A stretch of 64,000 bases of DNA, taken from the NCBI GenBank assembly GCA_031266365.1, contig JAISBE010000003.1, forward strand, positions 62,001 to 126,000, written 5' to 3'. The position numbers and the translations under genes were made by a program. This document shows, one piece after another, positions 29,493-38,596 of the stretch (position 1 is its first letter; every line of letters begins with the position of its first letter). The notes below the pieces were generated by a model that saw only the letters and a list, made by a program, of their open reading frames with translations, was not told the DNA's origin and made no database searches. Origin of the DNA: Oscillospiraceae bacterium. GTDB lineage: Bacteria; Bacillota; Clostridia; Oscillospirales; Acutalibacteraceae.

Positions 29493-29879
29493 TTATGGGA
29501 ATTTTTATCACGAATTGCTGAGTGTATTTGATTGAATGCGAACATAGTAAAGTGGGCAGGGCAGCGGCGTTTACCTTACAATGGAGAGCGAGATGTAGAG
29601 ATGGTTATGAACACGGTAGAGCGTTTTCGTGACGATATGTCACTAAAATTAAAAAATTTTAAGTTAATACGATGGTAATTCTGCAATGAAAGGGAAACAA
29701 TAGAGAAGGCAAGCTTCATTTTGAGCACTCAAAGCTCCTTCATTGAAAATCAAGGCCACAATATGGTATAATAACTTAAGAATTTCAAGGACATTTATTG
29801 AACAATTTTGTAATTTTAGAAAAATTTAACGCGATAAAAATTGTCGAAGAGATTGTTTTCATAAAGGGAGGGAAATAAT
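29493..29879 (+). promoter_or_regulatory. 387-bp spacer with promoter of the LegB-like gene
   Basis: No gene visible. A promoter TTGAAA (29743-29748), 18 bases, TATAAT (29767-29772) reads into 29880. The rest is unremarkable. Confidence 0.55.
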
Positions 29880-30860
29880 TTGTCCAATATTCTTGTTACG
29901 GGCGCAGATGGATTTATTGGCAGCCATCTCACGGAAGAACTTTTAAAGCTGGGCAATAGAGTGCGCGCATTTGTGTATTATAATTCTTTCAATTCGTGGG
30001 GCTGGCTAGACGAATTGCCACAAAGTATAAAAAAAGAAATAGAAATTTTTTCAGGCGATATAAGAGATCCAAACGGCGTGCGAGAAGCGATGAAAGGGAT
30101 AGATGAGGTGTTTCACTTGGCGGCGTTGATTGCTATCCCTTTTAGCTACCATTCGCCGGACTCTTATGTTGAAACTAATATAAAAGGCACATTAAATGTT
30201 TTGCAAGCTGCAAGGCTTTTGGGTACTAAGAGGGTGTTAGTTACATCGACATCTGAAGTTTATGGGACGGCGAAATATGTACCTATAGATGAAAATCATC
30301 CATACCAAGGGCAATCCCCTTATTCTGCAACGAAAATAGGTGCCGATAGAATCGCAGAGAGTTTTTATCGAAGCTTTGATTTGCCAATCACTATAGTAAG
30401 GCCGTTTAACACCTATGGTCCGCGGCAGTCTGCCAGAGCTGTTATACCAACTATTATTACGCAACTTTTAGCTGGTAAAACTGAGATTTGCCTCGGCTCT
30501 TTGGCGACAGTTCGCGATTTTAATTATGTGCAAGACACAGTAAATGGCTTTATTGAGATCGCAAATACCGAGGCAACAATTGGTGAAGAGATAAATATAG
30601 CGACGCAAGTGGAGATTTCGATCGGAGAGCTTGCCAAGGAAATAATTGCACAAATTAACCCTAACGCAAAAATTGTATGCGATGAACAGCGCATTCGCCC
30701 AAAGAAGAGTGAAGTAAATCGGCTTTTGGGATCTAACGAAAAGATAAAGCGACTAACAAAATGGTCTTCACAATTTTCGCTTTCGCAAGGCCTAGAGGAT
30801 ACCATTTTTTGGTTCAGGCAACACCTCGAGCGCTACAAAGCAGATATATATAATTTGTAA
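29880..30860 (+). CDS. NAD-dependent epimerase/dehydratase, LegB-like
   Basis: Short-chain dehydrogenase of the extended type, 326 residues, TTG start after GGGAGGG. It has the Rossmann motif TGADGFIGSHL at residues 7-17, the catalytic YSATK near 147-151 and the substrate-side segment RPFNTYGPRQSARAVIPT. The overall sequence is closest in my memory to sugar-nucleotide 4,6-dehydratases of the legionaminic acid route (LegB). Other NDP-sugar 4,6-dehydratases are possible. No partner sugar genes are adjacent, so its pathway is unknown. It could supply a surface or exported glycan. Confidence 0.8.
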   Translation: MSNILVTGADGFIGSHLTEELLKLGNRVRAFVYYNSFNSWGWLDELPQSIKKEIEIFSGDIRDPNGVREAMKGIDEVFHLAALIAIPFSYHSPDSYVETNIKGTLNVLQAARLLGTKRVLVTSTSEVYGTAKYVPIDENHPYQGQSPYSATKIGADRIAESFYRSFDLPITIVRPFNTYGPRQSARAVIPTIITQLLAGKTEICLGSLATVRDFNYVQDTVNGFIEIANTEATIGEEINIATQVEISIGELAKEIIAQINPNAKIVCDEQRIRPKKSEVNRLLGSNEKIKRLTKWSSQFSLSQGLEDTIFWFRQHLERYKADIYNL

Positions 30861-30914
30861 AATTAAAATGTTATAAAAACTATAATATTCGTGCTACGAA
30901 TGCTCGGAATTCAT

Positions 30915-31267
30915 TTATGGTCTATTAAGCGGATACACTGACGCACCATTTGCTTGGTCTAATATCAAACCTTTCCAGGGGAGAGGTTGCCCGATATAAG
31001 TGCCATCATCTTTTACGCGCACCCAGTGCAATCCATCAACAGCTTGAATTGTTTTATAGTATGCAGACGTTGATTCCGGAGACGGCGGTGTATGGTTGGG
31101 ATCATCAGGATGGTAAATCAAACCCCCGGTCGGCGTTGAAAATTGAACCCATTCCCTTCTTTTAGCGGAAGTATCACAATATTCCCATTTTCCCACATAG
31201 TTGAGAACCCGGCGGAGGTCGCGGCTAGCTTGTCATCCTGCAGTTGAGATAAATCTTTTTCGCTCAT
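30915..31267 (-). pseudogene. Leader-peptide paralogue A, frameshifted
   Basis: Begins MSEKDLSQLQDDKLAATSAG after a GGAG-type site, with AG instead of the GG found in copies B, D and E. The first frame reads to LPLKEGN, then the homologous remainder (WVQFSTPTGGLIYHPDD to VYPLNRP) continues in another frame. The break lies near 31150-31156 and needs one base to repair. It is one of several tandem copies. It may be a recent pseudogene or a sequencing slip. Confidence 0.75.
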
Positions 31268-31364
31268 AAATAAAACTCCTTTCTGTGAAAAAATAAAATG
31301 ATATATTTTATTTAAATTTATCCAAAAAGAGCTTTCGCTGTGGTTAAGTGAGGGAAGAAATAAA

Positions 31365-31697
31365 TTATGGCCTATAAAGCGGGGTGACTCCGGCACCGTC
31401 GAGCGCTCGTAAGTATAATTCTGAGGTGGCGGGTGTGGTAGGATCGAGGGTGTTATCGTCGATTACTCGATGCCATTGAAGTCCCACTCCCAGGCCGCCA
31501 TCTACGGATTTGTAGATATTGCCTTCAACTTCCGGAAATGGCGGCACAAGGCCATCATGAGAATCTATCAGTCGGCCAGTTGGATTTCCGGCGCTAATAT
31601 ATTCCCCGGCTTTAGTTGGACGCACAACCAAACTGCCATTACTGTACGCAACATTGAACCCGCCGGAGGTGGAAGAGAGCTTTTCTTCTTTCAGTTA
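31365..31697 (-). pseudogene. Leader-peptide paralogue B, start lost
   Basis: Cargo part is intact (RPTKAGEYISAGNPTG to GAGVTPLYRP) and the leader end LKEEKLSSTSGGF is readable upstream. At the place of the leader Gln codon there is TAA (31695-31697), and no start codon precedes it. The upstream sequence resembles the spacer between other copies, suggesting a recombination junction near 31700. Confidence 0.7.
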
Positions 31698-31732
31698 CGC
31701 CGTGATTAAATGAGAAAAAATATCAAATTAAG

Positions 31733-32074
31733 TTATCGTGGGTTTAATATAGCGACGTGTGCACCAGGCCCTAATGGATAGACAAGGCCATCTGGTGAAA
31801 GCGGGCCACCGATAGGATTGCCATCGTAGTCAACTTTCTGCCACTGAAGCCCATCGCCGGGTTTTTGAATCGCTACATATCGTTCCTCAATCACTTGTGG
31901 TGCCATCCCGCCACCGAGCCCGTCTGGTGTGTGCGGCAGAGGAAACATTTTTCCAGTTGGCCTGTTTAAAAATATCCGTTCTCCTTTTTCAGTTGGAACT
32001 ATTGTTGCATTTCCATCTTCTGGAATTGAGTAGCTGCCAGCGGGAGAAGGCAACGAACCAAGTGTGTGACTAAG
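31733..32074 (-). pseudogene. Leader-peptide paralogue C, in frame behind copy D
   Basis: Cargo from IPEDGNATIVPTEKGERIF to HVAILNPR is intact. Its degenerate leader (LSHTLGSLPSPAG aligned to LSQLQDERLSSTSGG) has no start codon and lies in the same frame as copy D, separated only by the TAA of D (32075-32077). Either a decayed fusion or a cargo without leader translated from TTG 32053. Confidence 0.65.
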
Positions 32075-32422
32075 TTATGACTGTTTAAGACTGTACGAAC
32101 TTCCGCCCGGTGGCACAGGGAGGAGATCCATTGGGCCGGTATTGGGTATCGGTCTGCCGTGCTCATCTATAGCTACCCATTGTAGTCCTTGTCCAATACC
32201 GAAGTCTACAGAGATGAAGCGGCTGCTGAATAATTCCCTTGCTGGTGCATTTGGACTTCCTGGCGGTGCGGGAATCATTCCGCCTGGTAAATTAATGACT
32301 ACTATTTTCCCAGCTTTAGTTGGATATATGTTTGTAGTGCCGTTATCATTTGTAAATTTGAACCCGCCTGAGGTGGAGGATAACCTTTCGTCTTGCAGTT
32401 GAGATAAATCTTTTTTGCTCAT
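32075..32422 (-). CDS. Double-glycine-leader protein, intact copy D
   Basis: 115 residues. Leader MSKKDLSQLQDERLSSTSGG (residues 1-20), followed by a Cys-free 95-residue cargo rich in Pro and Gly (FKFTNDNGTTNIYPTKAG, then LQWVAIDEHGRPIPNTGP). The leader ends in GG as in peptides cut by C39 peptidase-type exporters. The cargo repeats the layout of copies A-C: xIxPTKAG, NxPxG, then GLQW..... Function unknown; not a recognised bacteriocin, since there are no Cys and no modification genes nearby. It is the only intact full-length member in the array. Confidence 0.75.
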   Translation of the reverse strand: MSKKDLSQLQDERLSSTSGGFKFTNDNGTTNIYPTKAGKIVVINLPGGMIPAPPGSPNAPARELFSSRFISVDFGIGQGLQWVAIDEHGRPIPNTGPMDLLPVPPGGSSYSLKQS

Positions 32423-32482
32423 AAATAAAACTCCCTTTCTGTGAAAAAAATAAAAATTTAGGTAAAACTAACTCTTATTTAA

Positions 32483-32511
32483 ATTTTATACTATAACTAA
32501 AATTGAGTCAA
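32483..32511 (-). promoter_or_regulatory. Promoter of leader-protein copy D
   Basis: Minus strand: TTGACT (32511-32506), 17 bases, TAAAAT (32488-32483), about 60 bp before the copy D start. Confidence 0.6.
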
Positions 32512-32519
32512 TAACTAAT

Positions 32520-32552
32520 GAGAAATTATATGAACTTTTTATATAATTTCTC
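32520..32552. repeat. Perfect 12-bp inverted repeat
   Basis: GAGAAATTATAT (32520-32531) and ATATAATTTCTC (32541-32552) with a 9-base loop, between copy D and the inverted fragment E'. Possible terminator-like hairpin or recombination junction. Confidence 0.55.
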
Positions 32553-32603
32553 ACTTTACAGGGAAAAATGCAATAAACAGCGTTGGACGCTAATTGAAAA
32601 TTT

Positions 32604-32711
32604 CATCGAGTAAATGACGATAACACCTTCAACCTTACCGACCCCGCCACCTCTAAATTATATTTACGAGCGCTCGACGGTGCCGGAGTCACTCCGCTTT
32701 ATAGGCCATAA
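32604..32711 (+). pseudogene. Inverted C-terminal fragment of a leader-protein copy (E')
   Basis: Reads HRVNDDNTFNLTDPATSK and then LYLRALDGAGVTPLYRP to a stop, nearly identical to the C-terminus of copy B but on the opposite strand. The downstream ~100 bp repeat the spacer found between copies B and A. This shows an inverted duplication of part of the array. Confidence 0.8.
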
Positions 32712-32816
32712 TTTAATTTATTTCTTCCCTTACTTAATCACGGCGCTAGCTCTTTTTGGCCAAATTTAAATAAAAGATATCATTTTCATTTTTTACACAG
32801 AAAGGGAGTTTTATTT

Positions 32817-32900
32817 ATGAGCAAAAAAGATCTGCAAGATGATAAGTTACCTTCCGCCTCAGGCGGATACACATTATTTTTATGTTTAAATTTATTATAA
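32817..32900 (+). CDS. Leader-only ORF (copy E), probably a remnant
   Basis: 27 residues starting MSKKDLQDDKLPSASGG, then YTLFLCLNLL and a stop. The ribosome site and upstream spacer match the intact copies. The cargo after GG is missing, so it is a truncated family member or a 10-residue peptide. Confidence 0.55.
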   Translation: MSKKDLQDDKLPSASGGYTLFLCLNLL

Positions 32901-32926
32901 CCCGCTACTGTGCAGCAGAGTATTGA

Positions 32927-32977
32927 AACCGCATGCCCGGCCGCTTAAAAGAACTTTTTTGGCCGAGCAGTGCGGTT
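32927..32977. terminator. Large hairpin after the Gly-rich secreted gene
   Basis: Imperfect GC-rich stem from AACCGCA (32927-32933) to TGCGGTT (32971-32977), nested within an outer 9-bp inverted repeat ATAACCCGC/GCGGGTTAT (about 32898-32906 and 32990-32998). Likely transcription end for the minus-strand gene at 32994; T-run is weak. Confidence 0.55.
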
Positions 32978-32993
32978 ATTTTGGTTACGCGGG

Positions 32994-33935
32994 TTATCTT
33001 TCGTCTGTTTCGTTTAAAAAAGTGGATGTTACCCATAGCGCAGGCTGTACGCCTTGTTGATCTTCTGCCCCTGTTATTGTGATTAGGCCATCTGGTCTAA
33101 CGCAGGCGACTACAGGTGCGGTCTTGCGCTGCCCTGGGTAATATCTGGCGGATTCACTGCATGTCGATGCCCAGGTATCTTGCGATCGTGGTATGGCGTT
33201 AAACGCTTTGATAGCAGTTTCGCAGCAGTTTTGGGTGGTCATGCATTCTCCCTCTGAGTCGTAGGTGTCGAACCAGGTGCCGTACAATAAAGCGCATTCA
33301 TCGGAGTTCAAAACAAACAGAGGGCAGCTGCCGTCCGTTATCGGCTCTCCAGGGTTCCTCACGCATAGTGCTGTTTTGATCATTGGGTATCCTGACGAGG
33401 TAAATTCCGGTGGCCCATAAGTGGCGTGTCCTACGAATTGTTGGTACCCTTTCCAGTTCCACCAGTTCGTTAAATGAGAAATGACTTGGTCTACCCTACA
33501 GCGTTCGATTGGTTTGTCAAGCACTATGAGTGAGATACTCGAGTCAGGTGTTTCATTCGGGACGGTGCTAGCCCCTGGTAGCTGCGTGTCGCCACCAAAG
33601 CCTGAGCCACCGTGGCCGCCTGGCTCACCTTTGCCGCCTGGCTCACCTTTGCCGCCACCGCCTTGTCCACCTGGTGTGCTCCAACCGCCTGCTCCACCGG
33701 GCGCGGGGCCACCGGTCTGTTGTGGAGCCAGCGACTCTTGAGTAATTGGTGCGTTAGGATTCGGTATCTTATATATTTCGAACCATGTCCAGGTCTCGCC
33801 CGAGTCGTCTGTGTGACTTTTCGTTCTCAGACCGTCAGCCAGCGCAGTAGGAGCAGAGGAGCAAAGCAACGTACTGAATGCAAAGCCTAGGGTAGCGATT
33901 TTTTTAAAATTAGGAAATTTTAATTTGGTTTTCAT
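32994..33935 (-). CDS. Secreted Gly-rich protein of unknown function, family B
   Basis: 313 residues. Signal peptide 1-34 (cut after ALA). After a short N-terminal domain (LRTKSHTDDSGETWTWFEIY) comes a collagen-like low-complexity stretch, about residues 78-116, with tandem KGEPGGKGEPGG. The C-terminal ~180 residues carry many Cys and Trp and the blocks PLFVLNSDECALLY and VVACVRPDGLITI. The start after the signal peptide and these blocks match the protein at 57836-58552, which lacks the Gly-rich linker. Much higher in G+C than the surrounding DNA. No family recognised. Confidence 0.8.
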   Translation of the reverse strand: MKTKLKFPNFKKIATLGFAFSTLLCSSAPTALADGLRTKSHTDDSGETWTWFEIYKIPNPNAPITQESLAPQQTGGPAPGGAGGWSTPGGQGGGGKGEPGGKGEPGGHGGSGFGGDTQLPGASTVPNETPDSSISLIVLDKPIERCRVDQVISHLTNWWNWKGYQQFVGHATYGPPEFTSSGYPMIKTALCVRNPGEPITDGSCPLFVLNSDECALLYGTWFDTYDSEGECMTTQNCCETAIKAFNAIPRSQDTWASTCSESARYYPGQRKTAPVVACVRPDGLITITGAEDQQGVQPALWVTSTFLNETDER

Positions 33936-34024
33936 GAATATAACCCCCTTATTAATTTGGTGAATTTTAATTACAAAAGGTTTTTAGCTTAAAAATATTA
34001 AGTTAGCCGTAACCTTCTATATTT

Positions 34025-34054
34025 ATTATGCATTATTTCCAAAAGAAATGTCAA
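34025..34054 (-). promoter_or_regulatory. Promoter of the Gly-rich secreted protein
   Basis: Minus strand: TTGACA (34054-34049), 18 bases, CATAAT (34030-34025). Confidence 0.6.
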
Positions 34055-34085
34055 GACTAATCTAGAAATATATGCAATATATACT

Positions 34086-34121
34086 ATAAAAAGCCTTCTA
34101 AAATTATATGATTTTAGAAGG
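34086..34121 (-). terminator. Terminator after ruvX
   Basis: Stem CCTTCTAAAAT/ATTTTAGAAGG (34094-34104 and 34111-34121), followed on the minus strand by C then a run of T. It separates ruvX from the secreted-protein promoter. Confidence 0.85.
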
Positions 34122-34233
34122 TTCGGGTATCTACAGTTAATTTCATAGCTTTTTGATAATTATTTATATCTAGGCAGCAGAAGTTTAATTAAAGTGCTCT
34201 TGATACACTCTTTTTTTCAATCGCTACCATTTA

Positions 34234-34653
34234 TTATTTTGAATTTTTCGTGGAATTTAAATAATCTTGTAAAATCACAGTTGCCGAAACGGTGTCGATG
34301 ATTTTTTTTCGCTTTTTTTTGTTTATGTTAACCTCATTTAAATATTCATTTGCCGTGATTGTTGTCCCTCTTTCATCTTGCATGAAGATTTCAAGTCCTG
34401 TTTTTTCTTCTAAAATTTTTCCAAATTTTCTAAAATTTTGGGCATTTTTTCCTTCAGTGCCGTCCATATTTTTGGGCAACCCGAGTATAACTTTTTTAAC
34501 TTTTTCGTCTTTTATTACTTTACAAATGCGCTCAATTAACTTTTCTTGATTTCGCTCCTCTATGGTGGTGAGCGGAGAGGCTAAACGTTCGCCTTCATCC
34601 GAAATTGCAACGCCAGTCCTTGCTTTTCCTAAATCTATTCCTAAAATTTTCAA
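34234..34653 (-). CDS. ruvX: RuvX/YqgF RNase H-like nuclease
   Basis: 139 residues, TTG start. LGIDLGKARTGVAISD at the N-terminus, VILGLPKNMDGTEG, and DERGTT carry the family acidic residues. Associated with Holliday junction resolution and 16S rRNA 5' processing. Lies 26 bp downstream of valS. Confidence 0.93.
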   Translation of the reverse strand: MKILGIDLGKARTGVAISDEGERLASPLTTIEERNQEKLIERICKVIKDEKVKKVILGLPKNMDGTEGKNAQNFRKFGKILEEKTGLEIFMQDERGTTITANEYLNEVNINKKKRKKIIDTVSATVILQDYLNSTKNSK

Positions 34654-34679
34654 CGTATACCTCTTAAGTTTAAATATAT

Positions 34680-37298
34680 TTATAAAAAACTATCAATTTC
34701 AGATTTTAACCTTGATATTTGCAAGCAGAGTGAGTTTTTATTGTTTGATATCTTTTCTATCACATGTTTTGGAGCTTTTGCTAAAAATTCGTCGTTTTCA
34801 AGCTTATTTTCAGCTTGCATCAGCTGTGCTTCACATTTTTCTAATTGTTTTTGCAATCGCTGCCGTTCAGCTTGGCGATCAACCAATTCTCCGAGCGGGA
34901 TATATACCTTTGCGTTAGTGGAAATGATTGTTAAAGTTTCTGGAATATTAAAATCTTTATCTATAAATATTTCTGTACCGTAAGCAAGCTTGGTGAAAAA
35001 TGCTTCACAGCCTTTGAAATCGTTGGTAAAGTCTGTTGCGATGTAAATTTTTGTCTTTTTGGAAGGAGCAACGTTTAACTCAGCCCGCCGATTGCGTATA
35101 GCCCGGATGATTTCGATTATTTTTTCAATTTTTTCTTGATCTTTTTCGTAAAAGAGTTCTTTGGAGAATTCAGGATAACGACTAATCGTTAAAGCTTCTT
35201 CTTTGTGTGGCAGTGATGTGTAAATTTCTTCGGTTATAAATGGCATAAAAGGGTGCAGCAATTTTAAAATATTTTTCATTACCCAAACAAGAGTGCATTT
35301 GGCTTCCTTCGCCGAGGTCCCATTATTTAATCTTATTTTCGCGAATTCGATATACCAATCGCAAAATTTATCCCATGTGAAATCATAAAGTTTTGCTATG
35401 GCGAGCCCGAGCTCAAATTTTTCTAGGTTTTCGGTAACCTCTTTCACAAGTGTGTTAAAAAGATTTATAATCCATTTATCTTCAAGCATGAGATTTGTAG
35501 GCAGATCTTCCTCAATAATTTCATTTTCTATATTTATTCTTATGAATCTTGCTGCATTCCAAATTTTGTTGGCAAAGTTACGGTTTGCCAAAACTTTGTC
35601 GTAAGAAAACCTGATATCATTCCCTGGGCCCACGTTAGTTGCCAAGGCCATTCTCAAAGCATCTGCGCCGTAGCTCTCGATAATCTCCAAAGGATCAATC
35701 CCATTCCCCAGAGATTTAGACATCTTTCTTCCCTGTTCATCGCGAATTAGCCCGTGGATAAAAACGGTTTTAAACGGCACATTGTTGGTGTGCTCAATAG
35801 CGGAAAAAATCATCCTGGCGACCCAGAAAAAAATGATATCATAACCTGTCACGAGGGTGTGGGTGGGATAAAAATAAGAGAGATCGCGTGTTTTTTCAGG
35901 CCAGCCTAACGAAGAAAAAGGCCATAGAGCCGAAGAAAACCAAGTGTCTAGCGTATCTTCATCTTGCTTTATATTTAAAGATTTGCAGTGAGAGCAAATT
36001 GTTGTTTTATCGCGCGTGACTGTAATTTTGCCGCAATCTCTGCAGTGAAATGCCGGTATGCGATGTCCCCACCACAGTTGGCGAGAAATACACCAATCTT
36101 TGATATTTTCCATCCAATGATAGTATATCTTTTCGAAACGTTCGGGTACAAACTTTATTTTCCCTGCTTTAACATATTCAATTGCTGGTTCAGCTAAGGG
36201 TTTCATTTTGACAAACCACTGTTTCGAAATTCGTGGTTCAATCACAGTTTTGCATCGGTAGCATGAACCGACGTTGTGCACTATAGGTTCTATTTTTATT
36301 AAGTGTCCTTCTTTTTTTAAATCGTTAACAACAGCATCTCTGGCCGCAGGTAAAGTGAGATTTGCGTATTTTCCGCCGTTTTCATTTATTTTAGCTTTTT
36401 CGTCAATAATGTTAATAATAGGTAAATTATGGCGCAATCCTATCTCGAAATCATGCGGATCATGTGCCGGTGTAATCTTAACGACGCCGGTTCCAAAATC
36501 TTTCTCCACATAACTATCGGCAATAATCGGAATTTTCCTGCCTATTAGAGGTAAAATAACGGATTTTCCTATAAGATTTTGATATCTCTCATCTTCGGGA
36601 TGCACTGCCACAGCGGTATCCCCGAGCAACGTTTCCGGCCGCGTAGTTGCGAGCTCAATGAACCCGTTATCGTTAGCAATTTTATATCTTATATGCCAAA
36701 ATTTGCCCTCTTTTTCATAAAATGCCACTTCTGCATCTGAAATGGAAGTTTTGCAATTGGGGCACCAGTTTATGATCCTTTCGCCGCGGTAAATAAGACC
36801 TTTTTCAAAAAGCTTAACGAATACTTCGCGGACAGCTGCCGAGCATCCTTCGTCCAAAGTAAATCTTGTTCTGTGCCAATCGCATGAAGCGCCCAACTTT
36901 TTGAGTTGATCGATAATGCTTTTACCATATTTTTCTTTCCAAATCCAAGCGCGTTTTAGAAATTCTTCTCGGCCAAGCTTTTCTTTGGAAAGACCTTCTT
37001 TTCTCATTGCTTCCTCAATTTTTGCCTCTGTGGCTATAGAAGCATGGTCCGTTCCTGGAACCCAGAGCGCAGAGTAGCCGCTCATGCGCTTGTGACGAAT
37101 TATTATATCCTGCAGTGTTTCGTCTAAAGCGTGACCTATATGCAATTTTCCTGTGATATTCGGCGGCGGAATTACAATAGTATAAGGTGTTTTGTTTTCA
37201 TCTGTTTTTGCACTGAAATATTCACCTTTTAACCAAAAATTATAAATTCTATCCTCAACTTCTTTGGGATCGTATGTTTTCGCTAAATCTTTTTTCAT
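34680..37298 (-). CDS. valS: Valyl-tRNA synthetase
   Basis: 872 residues, complete. HIGH-type motif in PPNITGKLHIGHALDE, the KMSKSLGNGIDP motif, the editing domain with TTRPETLLGDTAVAVHP, and a coiled-coil C-terminal arm (VDRQAERQRLQKQLEKCE). Also contains zinc-type cysteine pairs CPNCKTS and CRDCGKI...CSHC. Serves the tRNA-Val at 56.5 kb. Confidence 0.97.
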   Translation of the reverse strand: MKKDLAKTYDPKEVEDRIYNFWLKGEYFSAKTDENKTPYTIVIPPPNITGKLHIGHALDETLQDIIIRHKRMSGYSALWVPGTDHASIATEAKIEEAMRKEGLSKEKLGREEFLKRAWIWKEKYGKSIIDQLKKLGASCDWHRTRFTLDEGCSAAVREVFVKLFEKGLIYRGERIINWCPNCKTSISDAEVAFYEKEGKFWHIRYKIANDNGFIELATTRPETLLGDTAVAVHPEDERYQNLIGKSVILPLIGRKIPIIADSYVEKDFGTGVVKITPAHDPHDFEIGLRHNLPIINIIDEKAKINENGGKYANLTLPAARDAVVNDLKKEGHLIKIEPIVHNVGSCYRCKTVIEPRISKQWFVKMKPLAEPAIEYVKAGKIKFVPERFEKIYYHWMENIKDWCISRQLWWGHRIPAFHCRDCGKITVTRDKTTICSHCKSLNIKQDEDTLDTWFSSALWPFSSLGWPEKTRDLSYFYPTHTLVTGYDIIFFWVARMIFSAIEHTNNVPFKTVFIHGLIRDEQGRKMSKSLGNGIDPLEIIESYGADALRMALATNVGPGNDIRFSYDKVLANRNFANKIWNAARFIRINIENEIIEEDLPTNLMLEDKWIINLFNTLVKEVTENLEKFELGLAIAKLYDFTWDKFCDWYIEFAKIRLNNGTSAKEAKCTLVWVMKNILKLLHPFMPFITEEIYTSLPHKEEALTISRYPEFSKELFYEKDQEKIEKIIEIIRAIRNRRAELNVAPSKKTKIYIATDFTNDFKGCEAFFTKLAYGTEIFIDKDFNIPETLTIISTNAKVYIPLGELVDRQAERQRLQKQLEKCEAQLMQAENKLENDEFLAKAPKHVIEKISNNKNSLCLQISRLKSEIDSFL

Positions 37299-37505
37299 AA
37301 AAGCGTGTTCCTTTAAAATTTAACATTATTTATATTAATAAAATCTAAGTTTTTAAATAAAATTTTTTATTATATTATGGCATTATTTCTTTATTTTGTC
37401 AACATTTATGGTAATATAAGAGCATTAAAATTTGCTTTGATGTATTTGTTTTCATTGGCTTGTATTAAATTAATATTAAAGGTTTTAAGAAATTGCTAAA
37501 AACAC

Positions 37506-37534
37506 TTGCTTAAAATCGCATAATGTGATATAGT
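37506..37534 (+). promoter_or_regulatory. Promoter of rpmG-secE-nusG-rplA
   Basis: TTGCTT (37506-37511), 17 bases, TATAGT (37529-37534), 82 bp before rpmG. Confidence 0.6.
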
Positions 37535-37615
37535 ATATCCACCTCGAGAAAAAGAATTTTCATTCATTTTTTAAGCAAAAGCTAAAATAATTCTATTGCT
37601 CCGGGAGGTGCTATC

Positions 37616-37765
37616 ATGAGAGTAAGAGTAACGCTGGCCTGCGCAGAGTGCAAACAACGCGGCTATAACACGATGAAAAACAAAAAAAATGATCCAGATA
37701 GACTTGAAATGCAAAAATATTGCAGGTTTTGTAAAAAACATACTTTGCAAAAAGAGACGAAATAA
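37616..37765 (+). CDS. rpmG: Ribosomal protein L33
   Basis: 49 residues, beginning [20 protein letters not shown] and ending [16 protein letters not shown]. Two CxxC pairs make this the zinc-binding form. GGGAGGTG lies 5 bases before the ATG. It heads the secE-nusG group, as is standard. Confidence 0.96.
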   Translation: MRVRVTLACAECKQRGYNTMKNKKNDPDRLEMQKYCRFCKKHTLQKETK

Positions 37766-37834
37766 GAATATTTTTTAGTAGATCTACTGAAGCTTTCTTT
37801 AATTTTTGTTGATACTTGCACAAGGAGGGAAAAT

Positions 37835-38059
37835 ATGTCTGAGAGTAAGTTTAGTAAATTTAACATATTTAAGCATATTGCAAAATTTTTCATCGATTGC
37901 AAAAGCGAAGTTAAAAAGGTTGTATGGCCCACTCCGAGTGCGGTTTTTCGCAATTCATGGGTAGTGTTGGCGTCTATCTTTATAGTTGGTTTATTTGTCT
38001 TTGTCTTAGATATAGGTCTTTACTATTTGCTAGGCAAAGTTATGAATATTTCTCAATAG
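37835..38059 (+). CDS. secE: Preprotein translocase subunit SecE
   Basis: 74-residue single-span form: amphipathic FFIDCKSEVKKVVWPT segment followed by one transmembrane helix. AAGGAGGG precedes the ATG. Part of the SecYEG channel used by the signal-peptide proteins of this window. Confidence 0.96.
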   Translation: MSESKFSKFNIFKHIAKFFIDCKSEVKKVVWPTPSAVFRNSWVVLASIFIVGLFVFVLDIGLYYLLGKVMNISQ

Positions 38060-38074
38060 AAGGGGATGTGGCTT

Positions 38075-38596
38075 ATGCCAGAAGAAGCTAAGTGGTATAT
38101 TGTCCATACCTACTCTGGCTACGAAAATAAAGTAGCCTCAAATCTTGCAAAAACTGTTGAAAATAGAGGGCTTAAAAATCTTATTCAAGAAATTTTCGTA
38201 CCGACAGAAAGTGTCACCGAGATAAAAGATAATAAAAAAAGGGAAGTTGAGCGTAAAATTTTTCCTAGTTATGTTATCATTAAAATGATACTAAATGATG
38301 AATCATGGTATGTGGTTCGCAGCATTCGCGGTTGTACTGGTTTTGTTGGACCTTCTTCGAAACCCATTCCTTTAACGAATGAGGAAGTTGCCAGGCTTGG
38401 TATTGAAAAGAAACGTATCGAAGTTGAATACGCTATAAACGATACCGTTAGAATTGTTGAGGGACCTCTTGAAGATTTTGTCGGGACAGTGAGTAAATTG
38501 GACAAGGAAAAAAACTATGTGTGTGTTAAAATTTCTATGTTCGGTAGAGAAACTCCTGTGGAACTAGAACTTGATCAGATAGAAATATTTAATTAA
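38075..38596 (+). CDS. nusG: Transcription factor NusG
   Basis: 173 residues from ATG 38075, preceded by AAGGGGAT; the in-frame ATG at 38066 lies inside that site. NGN domain (KWYIVHTYSGYENKVASNL, KIFPSYVIIKM) and KOW domain (VRIVEGPLEDFVGTVSKL). The next gene is rplA: the usual rplK is missing. Confidence 0.97.
   Translation: MPEEAKWYIVHTYSGYENKVASNLAKTVENRGLKNLIQEIFVPTESVTEIKDNKKREVERKIFPSYVIIKMILNDESWYVVRSIRGCTGFVGPSSKPIPLTNEEVARLGIEKKRIEVEYAINDTVRIVEGPLEDFVGTVSKLDKEKNYVCVKISMFGRETPVELELDQIEIFN

Noticed and set aside
30915..32422. Lantibiotic or lasso-peptide gene cluster
   Set aside because: Cargoes lack Cys and Ser/Thr-Cys patterns, and no modification or cyclase genes are near.
33481..33890. 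Plus-strand Pro- and Ala-rich ORFs opposite the Gly-rich secreted gene
   Set aside because: Shadows of the GC-rich Gly linker; the minus-strand frame has a signal peptide, promoter and homologue.
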